Of a stretch of 6,059 nt of DNA, positions 1 through 5,166 are shown piece by piece. The DNA is from Anaerolineae bacterium (GTDB taxonomy: Bacteria > Chloroflexota > Anaerolineae > Aggregatilineales > Phototrophicaceae). The position numbers were made by a program, and so were the translations under genes. Positions within the stretch are counted from its first letter, which is position 1. Each line of letters opens with the position of its first letter. The notes beneath the pieces were generated by a model, which saw only the letters and a program-made list of their open reading frames with translations, was not told the origin of the DNA and did not search any database. The stretch covers positions 1 to 6,059 of the forward strand of contig JANQRM010000447.1 of the NCBI GenBank assembly GCA_028284565.1. The letters are read 5' to 3'.

Positions 1-373
1 CCAAGAAGAACATGCTGGATTCATAGGTTCCTGCGCCGAGTGTATTTCCGTAAGCGATACCGAAACCGACAGCAAAAAAGGTGAGACCTGTCACACAGGC
101 ATCCATGAAGTTTTCAGCTAAGGAATTGACCACACCCGTATGGCGGATAAAGCCACCTTCTAACATGGCAAAACCGGCTTGCATAAAGAAGACCAAGAAG
201 CCTGCTAAGAGCAACCAGATTTGATCGAGATTGGTTTGGACGGTTTCTGCTGTCAGAACTTCAGCGACCTCAGCCGTTTCGTCCTGCGCGAATCCAACCG
301 TAGACAAAGCAAATAATGCGATTAGACCAACCATAAATGAAAGTAGGCGGTACACCATTTTTCGTTTGTTCAT
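1..373 (-). CDS. amt: Ammonium transporter (Amt/Rh family), N-terminal part, cut by window start
   Basis: This is the first 124 codons of an inner-membrane channel that conducts ammonia/ammonium into the cell; family members are usually 400-500 residues. The ATG at 373 follows a strong GGAGGA site 8 bases upstream. Residues 1-29 form a signal peptide: basic MNKRK, a hydrophobic core, then GFA before QDE, with cleavage likely after Ala29. Signal peptides are common in Amt proteins. The first membrane helix of the mature protein is about residues 51-71 (LLLAGFLVFFMQAGFAMLEGG), a hallmark of the family. It is followed by FIRHTGVVNSLAENFMD, equivalent to the usual conserved Asn-rich stretch (Asn83, Asn88, Asp91), and a second helix at about 88-108. 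The pore histidines lie outside the window. No PII (glnK) gene is seen on the upstream side. The family call is secure; the subtype is not resolved. Confidence 0.93.
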   Translation of the reverse strand, partial: MNKRKMVYRLLSFMVGLIALFALSTVGFAQDETAEVAEVLTAETVQTNLDQIWLLLAGFLVFFMQAGFAMLEGGFIRHTGVVNSLAENFMDACVTGLTFFAVGFGIAYGNTLGAGTYESSMFFL

Positions 374-381
374 TTTGAATA

Positions 382-387
382 TCCTCC
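382..387 (-). promoter_or_regulatory. Ribosome binding site of amt
   Basis: On the minus strand GGAGGA lies 8 bases before the ATG at 373. It is the strongest Shine-Dalgarno match in the window and fixes the amt start. Confidence 0.8.
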
Positions 388-397
388 ACGAAAGATA

Positions 398-506
398 AGT
401 TTTTGTGATTTTTAACCAATACTTTCGCAGTGTACTGGAATAAACAATCGTAATGAAGCGCAATGAAAACGAAATTTACAACTAGTTTTTAGTGAAAATA
501 ACCAAT
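398..506 (-). repeat. Two-copy imperfect direct repeat upstream of amt
   Basis: Copy 1 is at 398-420 and copy 2 at 484-506. On the minus strand both read ATTGGTTA, then a run of A or T, then TCAC and AAAAACT. With one small gap in each, about 19 of 23 positions agree. The copies are 86 bases apart, close to eight helical turns, and both precede the amt start. They could be paired binding sites for a regulator of amt. The AT-richness of the region lowers certainty. Confidence 0.45.
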
Positions 507-589
507 GATTTGTAGAGTTTGCTGAGATGTGGAAGATATTTCACAAATGGAGTGGTTAAATTGGACAAAGAAACAAGGGATTAGAGGTT

Positions 590-706
590 ATGCTAGGCAA
601 ACTATCTAAATGGGGAATCAAAAATCAGCACTTGACGGTCGAATTATTGGAATCTGACGAAAAGTTAAGCCGATTTTGTGCAATTATTGACAAGATTAGG
701 CAATGA
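590..706 (+). CDS. Possible small protein or gene remnant, 38 residues
   Basis: An ATG at 590 opens 38 codons ending in TGA at 704-706: MLGKLSKWGIKNQHLTVELL, then ESDEKLSRFCAIIDKIRQ. AAGGGA at 575-580 lies 9 bases before the ATG, a usable ribosome site. The second half (HLTVELLESDEKLSRFCAIIDKI) alternates like a beta strand followed by an amphipathic helix. It loosely resembles the C-terminal strand-helix of small ferredoxin-like domains such as DUF190 or PII-like proteins, but that is only an impression. The ORF overlaps the last 11 bases of the opposing STAS-like gene. In-frame stops just upstream rule out a longer protein in this frame. It may be a genuine small gene, a decayed fragment, or chance. 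Confidence 0.2.
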   Translation: MLGKLSKWGIKNQHLTVELLESDEKLSRFCAIIDKIRQ

Positions 707-1100
707 CAAGGTCTTGTTCTACTGTTGTCCACGCTTCAATGTGAGCATATGCCTCATCAACCGTCATGGTCACGCGGAAGGGGATATGTCGCGCCTGTGC
801 ATAGGCGTTATAGGTCGTTGCCAAGACTTTGGTGAAGAAATGATTTTGGATGGCGACCACAATCATGCCCATATTCGGCGGACGCAAATCCATTGCCGAG
901 CGAAAGTAGGTAAATCCATCTTTTGGGACACGTCGAGGACGAATGGCATCCGCAATCACATGCACGGTGTGCGAACTAGCCAACACCATGGCACGACTTT
1001 TCGCTAAGACAATTTCATAGTCGTCCCATGTCCATTCAGTATCAAATTGCCAGTATAAGATGGTTTTGGAATCATCAAACCATTCAACAGAAATGCCCAT
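696..1100 (-). CDS. STAS/SEC14-like domain protein of unknown function
   Basis: This gene encodes 134 residues from the ATG at 1100, which follows AGGGTG by a normal spacing. An in-frame ATG at 1142 would add 14 residues, but it has no clear ribosome site and runs through a repeated leader, so the inner start is preferred. The protein has no signal peptide or membrane segment and is probably cytoplasmic. The pattern is a short N-terminal strand pair (ISVEWFDDSKTILYWQF), WTWDDYEIVLAKSRAMV as a first helix at about 23-39, a strand HVIADAIRP (47-55), a helix FTYFRSAM (63-70), a strand GMIVVAI (78-84) and a helix FFTKVLATTYNAY (88-100). The C-terminal TMTVDEAYAHIEAW is typical of STAS-like folds. 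Such proteins are frequent in Chloroflexota, with no assigned reaction. No anti-sigma partner is nearby. The fold call is moderate and the function is unknown. Confidence 0.75.
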   Translation of the reverse strand: MGISVEWFDDSKTILYWQFDTEWTWDDYEIVLAKSRAMVLASSHTVHVIADAIRPRRVPKDGFTYFRSAMDLRPPNMGMIVVAIQNHFFTKVLATTYNAYAQARHIPFRVTMTVDEAYAHIEAWTTVEQDLVIA

Positions 1101-1108
1101 AATGTACA

Positions 1109-1158
1109 CCCTATCACAAAGTATTCTGCAAAGACCCCCCAATCACAGTATATCTGCA
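1109..1158 (-). repeat. Two-copy imperfect tandem repeat in the leader of the STAS-like gene
   Basis: Copy 1 (1109-1130) and copy 2 (1138-1158) both read on the minus strand TGCAGA, then ATAC or TATAC, then TGTGAT and a G-rich end. They align with two short gaps at a spacing of about 28-29 bases. Copy 1 includes the ribosome binding site. A TATACT at 1147-1152 in copy 2 could be a -10 box, but no good -35 was found. The repeat may be an operator pair or a local duplication. Confidence 0.45.
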
Positions 1159-1205
1159 GAATCGCTTTGAATCCTTAAGATTTTGAGATGCATAATCATA
1201 GGCGA

Positions 1206-2540
1206 TCAGTGCTGTACAGCGCGCATACCAATGCCGAATTTGGGTCTTAAAGTTATTAAGGGGTCAAGCTCTAGGGGTGTATCATCCTCCAATTTGAGGC
1301 AGACCTGAGACAAGATGGTGGCAACGACCAGGACGGCTTCCATCATGGCAAAATGATTGCCAATACAAACGCGCGGTCCCCCACCAAAAGGCATATAAGC
1401 GAGTTTTGGCAGGGACTTTTCCATCTCTGGGGTGAATCGTTCTGGCTTGAAGCTATCCGGCTCATCCCAATGCTGTGGATGGCGATGCATAATATAAGGT
1501 GAGATGAAGACGAGGTTGCCCACGTCTAATGAATGCTCCCCGATTTGCACAGAATCAATGGCTTCGCGTGCGGTAATCCATGCGGGCGGATAGAGGCGCA
1601 TCGCTTCTTTAATGACTTGATGGGTGTAGGTTAATTGGGCGAGGTCGTCCATTGTGGGGGCGCCCCCCTCCAAGACTGTCCGAATTTCATCGAGCAACTT
1701 TGCTTCGACATCAGGATGTTGAGCGAGGAGATAAAAGGTAAAGGTCAGGGCATTGGCGGTGGTCTCGTGTCCAGCGATAAAGAGGGTCATGGCTTCGTCA
1801 CGGACTTGCTTATCTGTCATGCGATTGCCATCTTCATCTTCTGAGAGGAGAAGCATCGACAGTAAATCCCCTTTGTCCTCTCCCGATTCACGGCGATCCT
1901 GAATCATCCCATAGATGGTGTCTTCGAGGAGTTGACGGGACTCTTTGATTTCCCGATTCTTTTGTGTCGGTAGCCATTCGGGTAGCCAGATAACCTTCCC
2001 GATACGCTCGGCGGCAGTTTCGATTCCTAATGAAATGGCATCACCAATTTCATCGGCTTCATCTGCAATATCGGCATCGAAAAGCGTTTTGGCGACAATC
2101 TGCATCGTGAGTTCCATCATCTCGTGATGTATCTCGATTTGGGGATTTGCTTCCCACTTGGCAAGTGTGCGCTGGGTATAGGTCACCATCGTCTCCGCAT
2201 AATTGGCAATCCGTTGCATGTGGAAGGCGGGTTGGGTGAGTTTTCGTTGGCGTTTGTGGAACTCATCTTCACTCGTCAGCAATCCCTCACCCAATGTCGG
2301 ACGCAGAGTTCGTTTTAACATGGTGGTCTTATGAAACTTCGAGGCTTGCTTCACCAACACCTGATGAATCAGCTCAGGATCGCTCATCAAATAAGCATCC
2401 CGTCCGAGAAAGCGCATAGGGACGACATCGCCATACTCGCGCTGGCAATTGATGAAGAAGTCCATTCGCCCCTCGCCTTGAGCGTCAAACAGATTGCCAA
2501 CAAAAGGCAGTCCTTTGGGACCTCGAAGTTTCGTTGTCAT
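1206..2540 (-). CDS. Cytochrome P450, second gene of tandem pair
   Basis: This 444-residue heme-thiolate monooxygenase would insert one oxygen atom from O2 into an organic substrate. It has all core motifs: a C-helix stretch HKRQRKLTQPAFH (about 95-107), the I-helix oxygen-binding motif AGHETT (256-261), the K-helix ExxR (Glu312, Arg315), PERF (366-369) and the heme loop FGGGPRVCIG (385-394) with Cys392 as iron ligand. The start (MTTKLRGPKGLPFVGN) has the proline/glycine hinge but no membrane anchor, so it should be soluble. Its ATG is one base after the stop of the upstream P450, with GGAG at 2551-2554 inside that gene, so translation is probably coupled. Redox partner genes are absent from the window. 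The sequence style resembles the fatty acid, alkane or terpenoid hydroxylase branch (CYP102/CYP110/CYP4-like), but the substrate cannot be read from the sequence. Confidence 0.95.
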   Translation of the reverse strand: MTTKLRGPKGLPFVGNLFDAQGEGRMDFFINCQREYGDVVPMRFLGRDAYLMSDPELIHQVLVKQASKFHKTTMLKRTLRPTLGEGLLTSEDEFHKRQRKLTQPAFHMQRIANYAETMVTYTQRTLAKWEANPQIEIHHEMMELTMQIVAKTLFDADIADEADEIGDAISLGIETAAERIGKVIWLPEWLPTQKNREIKESRQLLEDTIYGMIQDRRESGEDKGDLLSMLLLSEDEDGNRMTDKQVRDEAMTLFIAGHETTANALTFTFYLLAQHPDVEAKLLDEIRTVLEGGAPTMDDLAQLTYTHQVIKEAMRLYPPAWITAREAIDSVQIGEHSLDVGNLVFISPYIMHRHPQHWDEPDSFKPERFTPEMEKSLPKLAYMPFGGGPRVCIGNHFAMMEAVLVVATILSQVCLKLEDDTPLELDPLITLRPKFGIGMRAVQH

Positions 2541-2541
2541 G

Positions 2542-3900
2542 TTATGCCATCTCCAATATTGGTTCTTCCCGTTTGATCAATTCCATCTGGATTCCGTTCA
2601 ATGGACAAAGGGTGACAAGAGCTTCCATCTCGACGGTTTGGTTCGGCACAAGCTGAAGTCGGTAACGTTGTCCTACGGTTGCTAGTATCAGCACCGCTTC
2701 CATCATGGCAAAGTGGTTGCCAATGCAAACGCGCGGTCCGCCTCCGAAAGGCAAGTACGTATACTTCTCAATGGATTTCTCGATCTCCGGTGCAAAACGG
2801 TCTGGATTGAAGTCGTCTGGATTCTCGAAAAATTGAGGCAGACGATGAATCACATAGGGACTTACAAAGATTCGCGAGTCTTTCGGTATGGTATAGCCCG
2901 CAATCTCCACATCTTCTAAAGCGGTACGCCCGTTCAAAATCCAAGCAGGCGGATACAAGCGCATGGCTTCTTTCAAAACTTGGTGCGTGTAGGGTAGTTG
3001 CTTCATATCCTCTAAGGTTGGCAAGCGTCCATCTAATACCGTGTCGAGTTCGGTATGGAACTTGGCTTCAATATCAGGATGTTGTGCCAGCAGAAACCAT
3101 GTCCATGTGAGTGCATTCGAGGTGGTTTCGTGTCCTGCCGCGAAGAGGGTAACGGCTTCGTGACGCACTTGCTCATCGGGCATCCGATAGCCATCTTCAT
3201 CTTCAGAGAGCAAGAGCATGGAGAGTAAGTCCCCTTTGTCCGGTGTACCTTCTGCTTTGCGTTGGGAGATAAACCGCATGACCGTCGCATCCAGCTGATT
3301 ACGTGCGCGTTTCATCCGACGATTGCGGTCAATCGGAACCCACTCGGGCATGGCGAAGGCGGTGCGATATTCGGCATTGGCGATGCCTTGTAACTCCTCC
3401 ATCGCATGTCCCACGGACTCAGCATCATCAACTTCTGCATCAAAGAGAGTCTTTGAAACAATCCGCATCGACACATCCATCATCTCCTCAACAATATCTA
3501 GGTCCGTTTGTCCTTCCCATTTGTCGAGCATTTTATCAGCAAAATGCACCATCGTATCCGCATACGCTTGAATACGTTTCACATGAAAGGCAGGTTGCAC
3601 CATTTTGCGCTGTTGCTTATGGAAGTCACTTTCACTTAGCAATATCCCATTGCCCAAGAACTTACCCAGAATGTCTTGGTCGAGCTTGCTTTTTTCAAAA
3701 GAGGCGCGCTTTGTGACTAACACCTCTTGGATGGCTTCGGGTGAACTGAGCAAATAGATTTGAAAGTTGAGTAGCCGAAAATTGGCGATTTCACCATATT
3801 GTTTGGCAACATCGAGCAGATAGTTGGGCGGGTCTTTGCGAAAATCGAGCAATGAACCGAGTAGTACATTACCTTTGGGACCGGGGACGGATTCTGTCAT
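2542..3900 (-). CDS. Cytochrome P450, first gene of tandem pair
   Basis: This is a 452-residue P450 paralogous to its downstream neighbour. Motifs in order are the N-terminal hinge PGPKGN (6-11) without a membrane anchor, a C-helix stretch HKQQRKMVQPAFH (94-106), AGHETT (255-260) in the I-helix, ExxR (Glu311, Arg314), PDRF (366-369, a variant of PERF) and FGGGPRVCIG (385-394) with Cys392 as heme ligand. The two proteins share long blocks, notably around DKGDLLSMLLLSEDEDG and the heme loop. They differ in the segment after ExxR, where this copy has one extra residue (WILNGRTALED against WITAREAIDS), a region that lines the active site in P450s. Translation starts at the ATG at 3900, preceded by AAGGTG at 3905-3910. 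As the first gene of the operon, it faces the divergent TetR gene, its probable repressor. Substrate and redox partners are unknown. Confidence 0.95.
   Translation of the reverse strand: MTESVPGPKGNVLLGSLLDFRKDPPNYLLDVAKQYGEIANFRLLNFQIYLLSSPEAIQEVLVTKRASFEKSKLDQDILGKFLGNGILLSESDFHKQQRKMVQPAFHVKRIQAYADTMVHFADKMLDKWEGQTDLDIVEEMMDVSMRIVSKTLFDAEVDDAESVGHAMEELQGIANAEYRTAFAMPEWVPIDRNRRMKRARNQLDATVMRFISQRKAEGTPDKGDLLSMLLLSEDEDGYRMPDEQVRHEAVTLFAAGHETTSNALTWTWFLLAQHPDIEAKFHTELDTVLDGRLPTLEDMKQLPYTHQVLKEAMRLYPPAWILNGRTALEDVEIAGYTIPKDSRIFVSPYVIHRLPQFFENPDDFNPDRFAPEIEKSIEKYTYLPFGGGPRVCIGNHFAMMEAVLILATVGQRYRLQLVPNQTVEMEALVTLCPLNGIQMELIKREEPILEMA
2551..2554 (-). promoter_or_regulatory. Internal ribosome site for the second P450 gene
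   Basis: On the minus strand GGAG lies in the last codons of the first P450 gene, 10 bases before the ATG at 2540. The preceding stop codon (2542-2544) is one base from that ATG, a layout suited to translational coupling. Confidence 0.5.
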
Positions 3901-3918
3901 CTTTCACCTTTAATAGAC

Positions 3919-3930
3919 AAATGACCATTT
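3919..3930. promoter_or_regulatory. Short palindrome at the P450 transcription start
   Basis: AAATG, two bases, CATTT form a 12-base dyad with perfect five-base arms. It overlaps the first TAGACAAATG copy and the predicted P450 start site. It is a possible repressor site, though short enough to arise by chance in AT-rich DNA. Confidence 0.3.
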
Positions 3931-3935
3931 ATAGA

Positions 3936-3964
3936 ATTGTGAATATAAACGATACACTTGTCAA
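3936..3964 (-). promoter_or_regulatory. Predicted promoter of the P450 operon
   Basis: On the minus strand a perfect -35 box TTGACA (3959-3964) is followed after 17 bases by CACAAT (3936-3941), a four-of-six -10 match. Transcription would start near 3929, giving a leader of about 28 bases with AAGGTG before the ATG at 3900. Confidence 0.5.
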
Positions 3965-3986
3965 TAAGCGATTTGTACGATATGTT
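3958..3986 (+). promoter_or_regulatory. Predicted promoter of the TetR gene
   Basis: On the plus strand TTGTCA (3958-3963) and TATGTT (3981-3986) are separated by 17 bases. The start would fall near 3993, with GGAA at 4012-4015 before the ATG at 4022. The -35 box overlaps that of the opposing P450 promoter, so the two polymerases should compete. Confidence 0.4.
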
Positions 3987-4021
3987 TATTAGTAGACAAA
4001 TGTAAAGAAACGGAATCGGTC

Positions 4022-4645
4022 ATGAAAAAGCTCGATAGACGCAAACGCAGAACTCGCCGTCTCTTGCATCAAGCTCTGATTGAGCTCATTCTGGAGCAAG
4101 GGTACGAGAACATCAAGGTGCAGGACATCACGGAACGTGCCGATGTCAGTCGAGCCACCTTTTATCTGCATTATGGGGTCAAGGATGAGTTGCTCTTTAG
4201 CTGTCTGGAAGAGATGATGGATGCGCTGGTCGAAAAAATGCGAGAAGCAGACAGTCAAGGTGGCATGTTAGAAGGGAAGACACCGAGTTTATTAGCCTTC
4301 CAGCATGTCCAAGAGCATCATCACCTATATAAAGCCCTATTGGGTGGCGGGGGTATTTCCACTGTGATGAATAGGGAGTTGGAGTATCTTGCCAGGCAAA
4401 CCGCCGAGCGCATCAACTTCTTTTTGCCCGATGGATTTGAACCAGCAATTCCCATTGATATGATTGCATGGCATTCAGCAGGGTCGCTCTTCTCGATGAT
4501 TATCTGGTGGGTTCAAAACGATATGCCACATCCGCCCGAAGCGATGGCAGAGACCTTTCATAAAATGTCGTTTCCGGCGATTATTAGTGGTTTAGGTGTG
4601 TCCCCAGAGATAGCCGAGACGTTGCTATCCAAGTCCGGTGTCTAA
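4022..4645 (+). CDS. TetR/AcrR-family transcriptional regulator
   Basis: This 207-residue one-component regulator has the family's usual length. The basic N-terminus (MKKLDRRKRRTRR) leads into the TetR DNA-binding domain: helix 1 at about 11-27, then the helix-turn-helix at about 33-52 with recognition segment SRATFYLHYGVKDELL. The C-terminal ligand/dimer domain contains HHHLYKALLGGGG (about 99-111) and a long helix AWHSAGSLFSMIIWWVQNDM followed by PPEAMAETFHKMSFPAI. That arrangement matches the TetR_C_8 (DhaS-like) type of C-terminal domain. The gene is divergent from the P450 pair across 121 bases with overlapping promoters, so it probably represses the P450s and itself until a small molecule, perhaps a P450 substrate, binds. 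The ATG at 4022 has only a modest ribosome site (GGAA). Its stop codon overlaps that of the opposing DUF1801 gene. The family is certain; targets and ligand are inferred. Confidence 0.95.
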   Translation: MKKLDRRKRRTRRLLHQALIELILEQGYENIKVQDITERADVSRATFYLHYGVKDELLFSCLEEMMDALVEKMREADSQGGMLEGKTPSLLAFQHVQEHHHLYKALLGGGGISTVMNRELEYLARQTAERINFFLPDGFEPAIPIDMIAWHSAGSLFSMIIWWVQNDMPHPPEAMAETFHKMSFPAIISGLGVSPEIAETLLSKSGV

Positions 4646-5052
4646 CGATTCCAGCGATGATAGGTCAAGGCGAGAGCGATGCAGTGCTTGAGTTCATCTT
4701 CGGGGATGTCAGTATGATGCTCGAATAGGATGGCGCGATTGCCTTCATAATTGAATCTATCAGAAAAGCGGTGGCGGAAAGTGTCAATGAGATTGGTTCG
4801 GCAGATGACGTACATGGCAAATCGTCCTCTTGTATCCACTTGGTCAAGGCGGATGGTACTGCCACTCTTCGATTTTGTGAGATAGCTTGGTTGTCCCCAT
4901 TTCAGCGTTTCTTCCAGTTCGCCGACTCCCTCAGTTTCTGAGGCGACTTCATATATCCACTGGCGTAACATCAATAAATTATCGCGCGTGGCTTCATCAT
5001 AGCTATCGAATACGGCTTGGACATCAGGATTGATAATTGGTCGATTGGACAT
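4642..5052 (-). CDS. DUF1801 domain protein
   Basis: This 136-residue cytoplasmic protein belongs to the DUF1801 (YdhG-like) family, whose biochemical role is not established. Recognisable features are the N-terminal helices VQAVFDSYDEATRDNLLMLRQWIYEVASE, the central signature EETLKWGQPSYLT (about 48-59), SGSTIRLD (63-70), a strand FAMYVICRTNLIDTFR (78-93), NYEGNRAILFE (101-111) and a final helix DELKHCIALALTYHRW. The length is that of a complete single-domain member. ATG at 5052 is chosen; a GTG directly before it at 5055 would add one residue, and neither has a strong ribosome site. The gene ends in TAG at 4642-4644, overlapping the TAA of the convergent TetR gene. Upstream it faces the WYL regulator across 114 bases containing a 29-base dyad, which suggests control by that regulator. 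Confidence 0.9.
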   Translation of the reverse strand: MSNRPIINPDVQAVFDSYDEATRDNLLMLRQWIYEVASETEGVGELEETLKWGQPSYLTKSKSGSTIRLDQVDTRGRFAMYVICRTNLIDTFRHRFSDRFNYEGNRAILFEHHTDIPEDELKHCIALALTYHRWNR

Positions 5053-5084
5053 CACTCAACTTTCGTGATCGTTGGTTTGCTTCT

Positions 5085-5090
5085 AGTATA
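5085..5090 (-). promoter_or_regulatory. Predicted -10 box of the DUF1801 gene
   Basis: On the minus strand TATACT matches five of six consensus bases and lies about 30 bases before the start codon. The hexamer 17 bases upstream is poor. A TTGACA at 5113-5118 is too far (22 bases) for a standard promoter, so an activator may be needed, or the true promoter may differ. Confidence 0.35.
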
Positions 5091-5095
5091 AAGGG

Positions 5096-5124
5096 TGATT
5101 CCTGACACCTGTTGTCAAGAATCA
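5096..5124. promoter_or_regulatory. 29-base inverted repeat, probable operator of the WYL regulator
   Basis: The arms are TGATTC-C-TGACA (5096-5107) and TGTCA-A-GAATCA (5113-5124), around a five-base centre CCTGT. Twelve of 14 opposed pairs are complementary. The dyad lies midway between the divergent DUF1801 and WYL regulator genes and covers the regulator's predicted -35 box. It has no T tract and lies upstream of both genes, so it is an operator candidate, not a terminator. Binding by the adjacent regulator is inferred from position. Confidence 0.65.
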
Positions 5125-5140
5125 TGAGTTACGATTGAAT
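5112..5140 (+). promoter_or_regulatory. Predicted promoter of the WYL regulator gene
   Basis: TTGTCA (5112-5117) and TTGAAT (5135-5140) are 17 bases apart. The -35 box is inside the right arm of the 29-base dyad, so a protein on the dyad would block polymerase, consistent with autorepression. Confidence 0.4.
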
Positions 5141-5166
5141 CAAGACAATTCACAATAGGAAACACC

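Larger units (their letters stand above)
374..695. other. Intergenic region upstream of amt
   Basis: This AT-rich gap of about 320 bases separates the STAS-like gene from amt; both are on the minus strand. It must carry the amt promoter, but no convincing -35/-10 pair could be fixed by eye. It holds the two-copy repeat at 398-420 and 484-506 and the short plus-strand ORF at 590-706, both listed separately. No strong terminator hairpin with a T tract was seen after the STAS-like stop codon, so some readthrough into amt is possible. Confidence 0.6.
3914..4002. promoter_or_regulatory. Three related 10-mers, candidate TetR operator set
   Basis: TAGACAAATG occurs exactly twice on the plus strand, at 3914-3923 and 3993-4002. 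A related TTGACAAGTG (8 of 10 identical) lies on the minus strand at 3955-3964, over the shared -35 region. The two exact copies sit at or just after the predicted start sites of the P450 and TetR transcripts, where bound repressor would block each. Use by the adjacent TetR protein is an inference. Confidence 0.4.

Noticed and set aside
464..480. GlnR/TnrA-like site (TGTAA-N7-TTTCA on the minus strand) upstream of amt
   Set aside because: It misses one base of the consensus TGTNA-N7-TNACA, the region is AT-rich, and nothing shows that the organism has a GlnR of that type.
678..693. Weak hairpin (TTGT-CAAT / ATTG-ACAA with a bulge) after the STAS-like stop codon as a terminator
   Set aside because: The stem is short, AT-rich and bulged, with no following T tract on the minus strand.
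1101..1142. Longer N-terminus for the STAS-like gene from an ATG at 1142
   Set aside because: The ATG at 1142 lacks a clear ribosome site, the added residues do not look like the family, and the stretch is a repeated leader. The ATG at 1100 has a good AGGGTG site.
1143..1205. Terminator after the P450 operon
   Set aside because: No stable GC-rich stem with a T run was found; the CTTAAG palindrome is too short.
3303..3716. 137-codon plus-strand ORF inside the first P450 gene
   Set aside because: It is an antisense shadow of a strongly conserved gene. The product has irregular composition and no recognisable domain.
3989..4258. 89-codon minus-strand ORF opposite the TetR gene start
   Set aside because: It is antisense to a conserved helix-turn-helix coding region and its product resembles no known protein.
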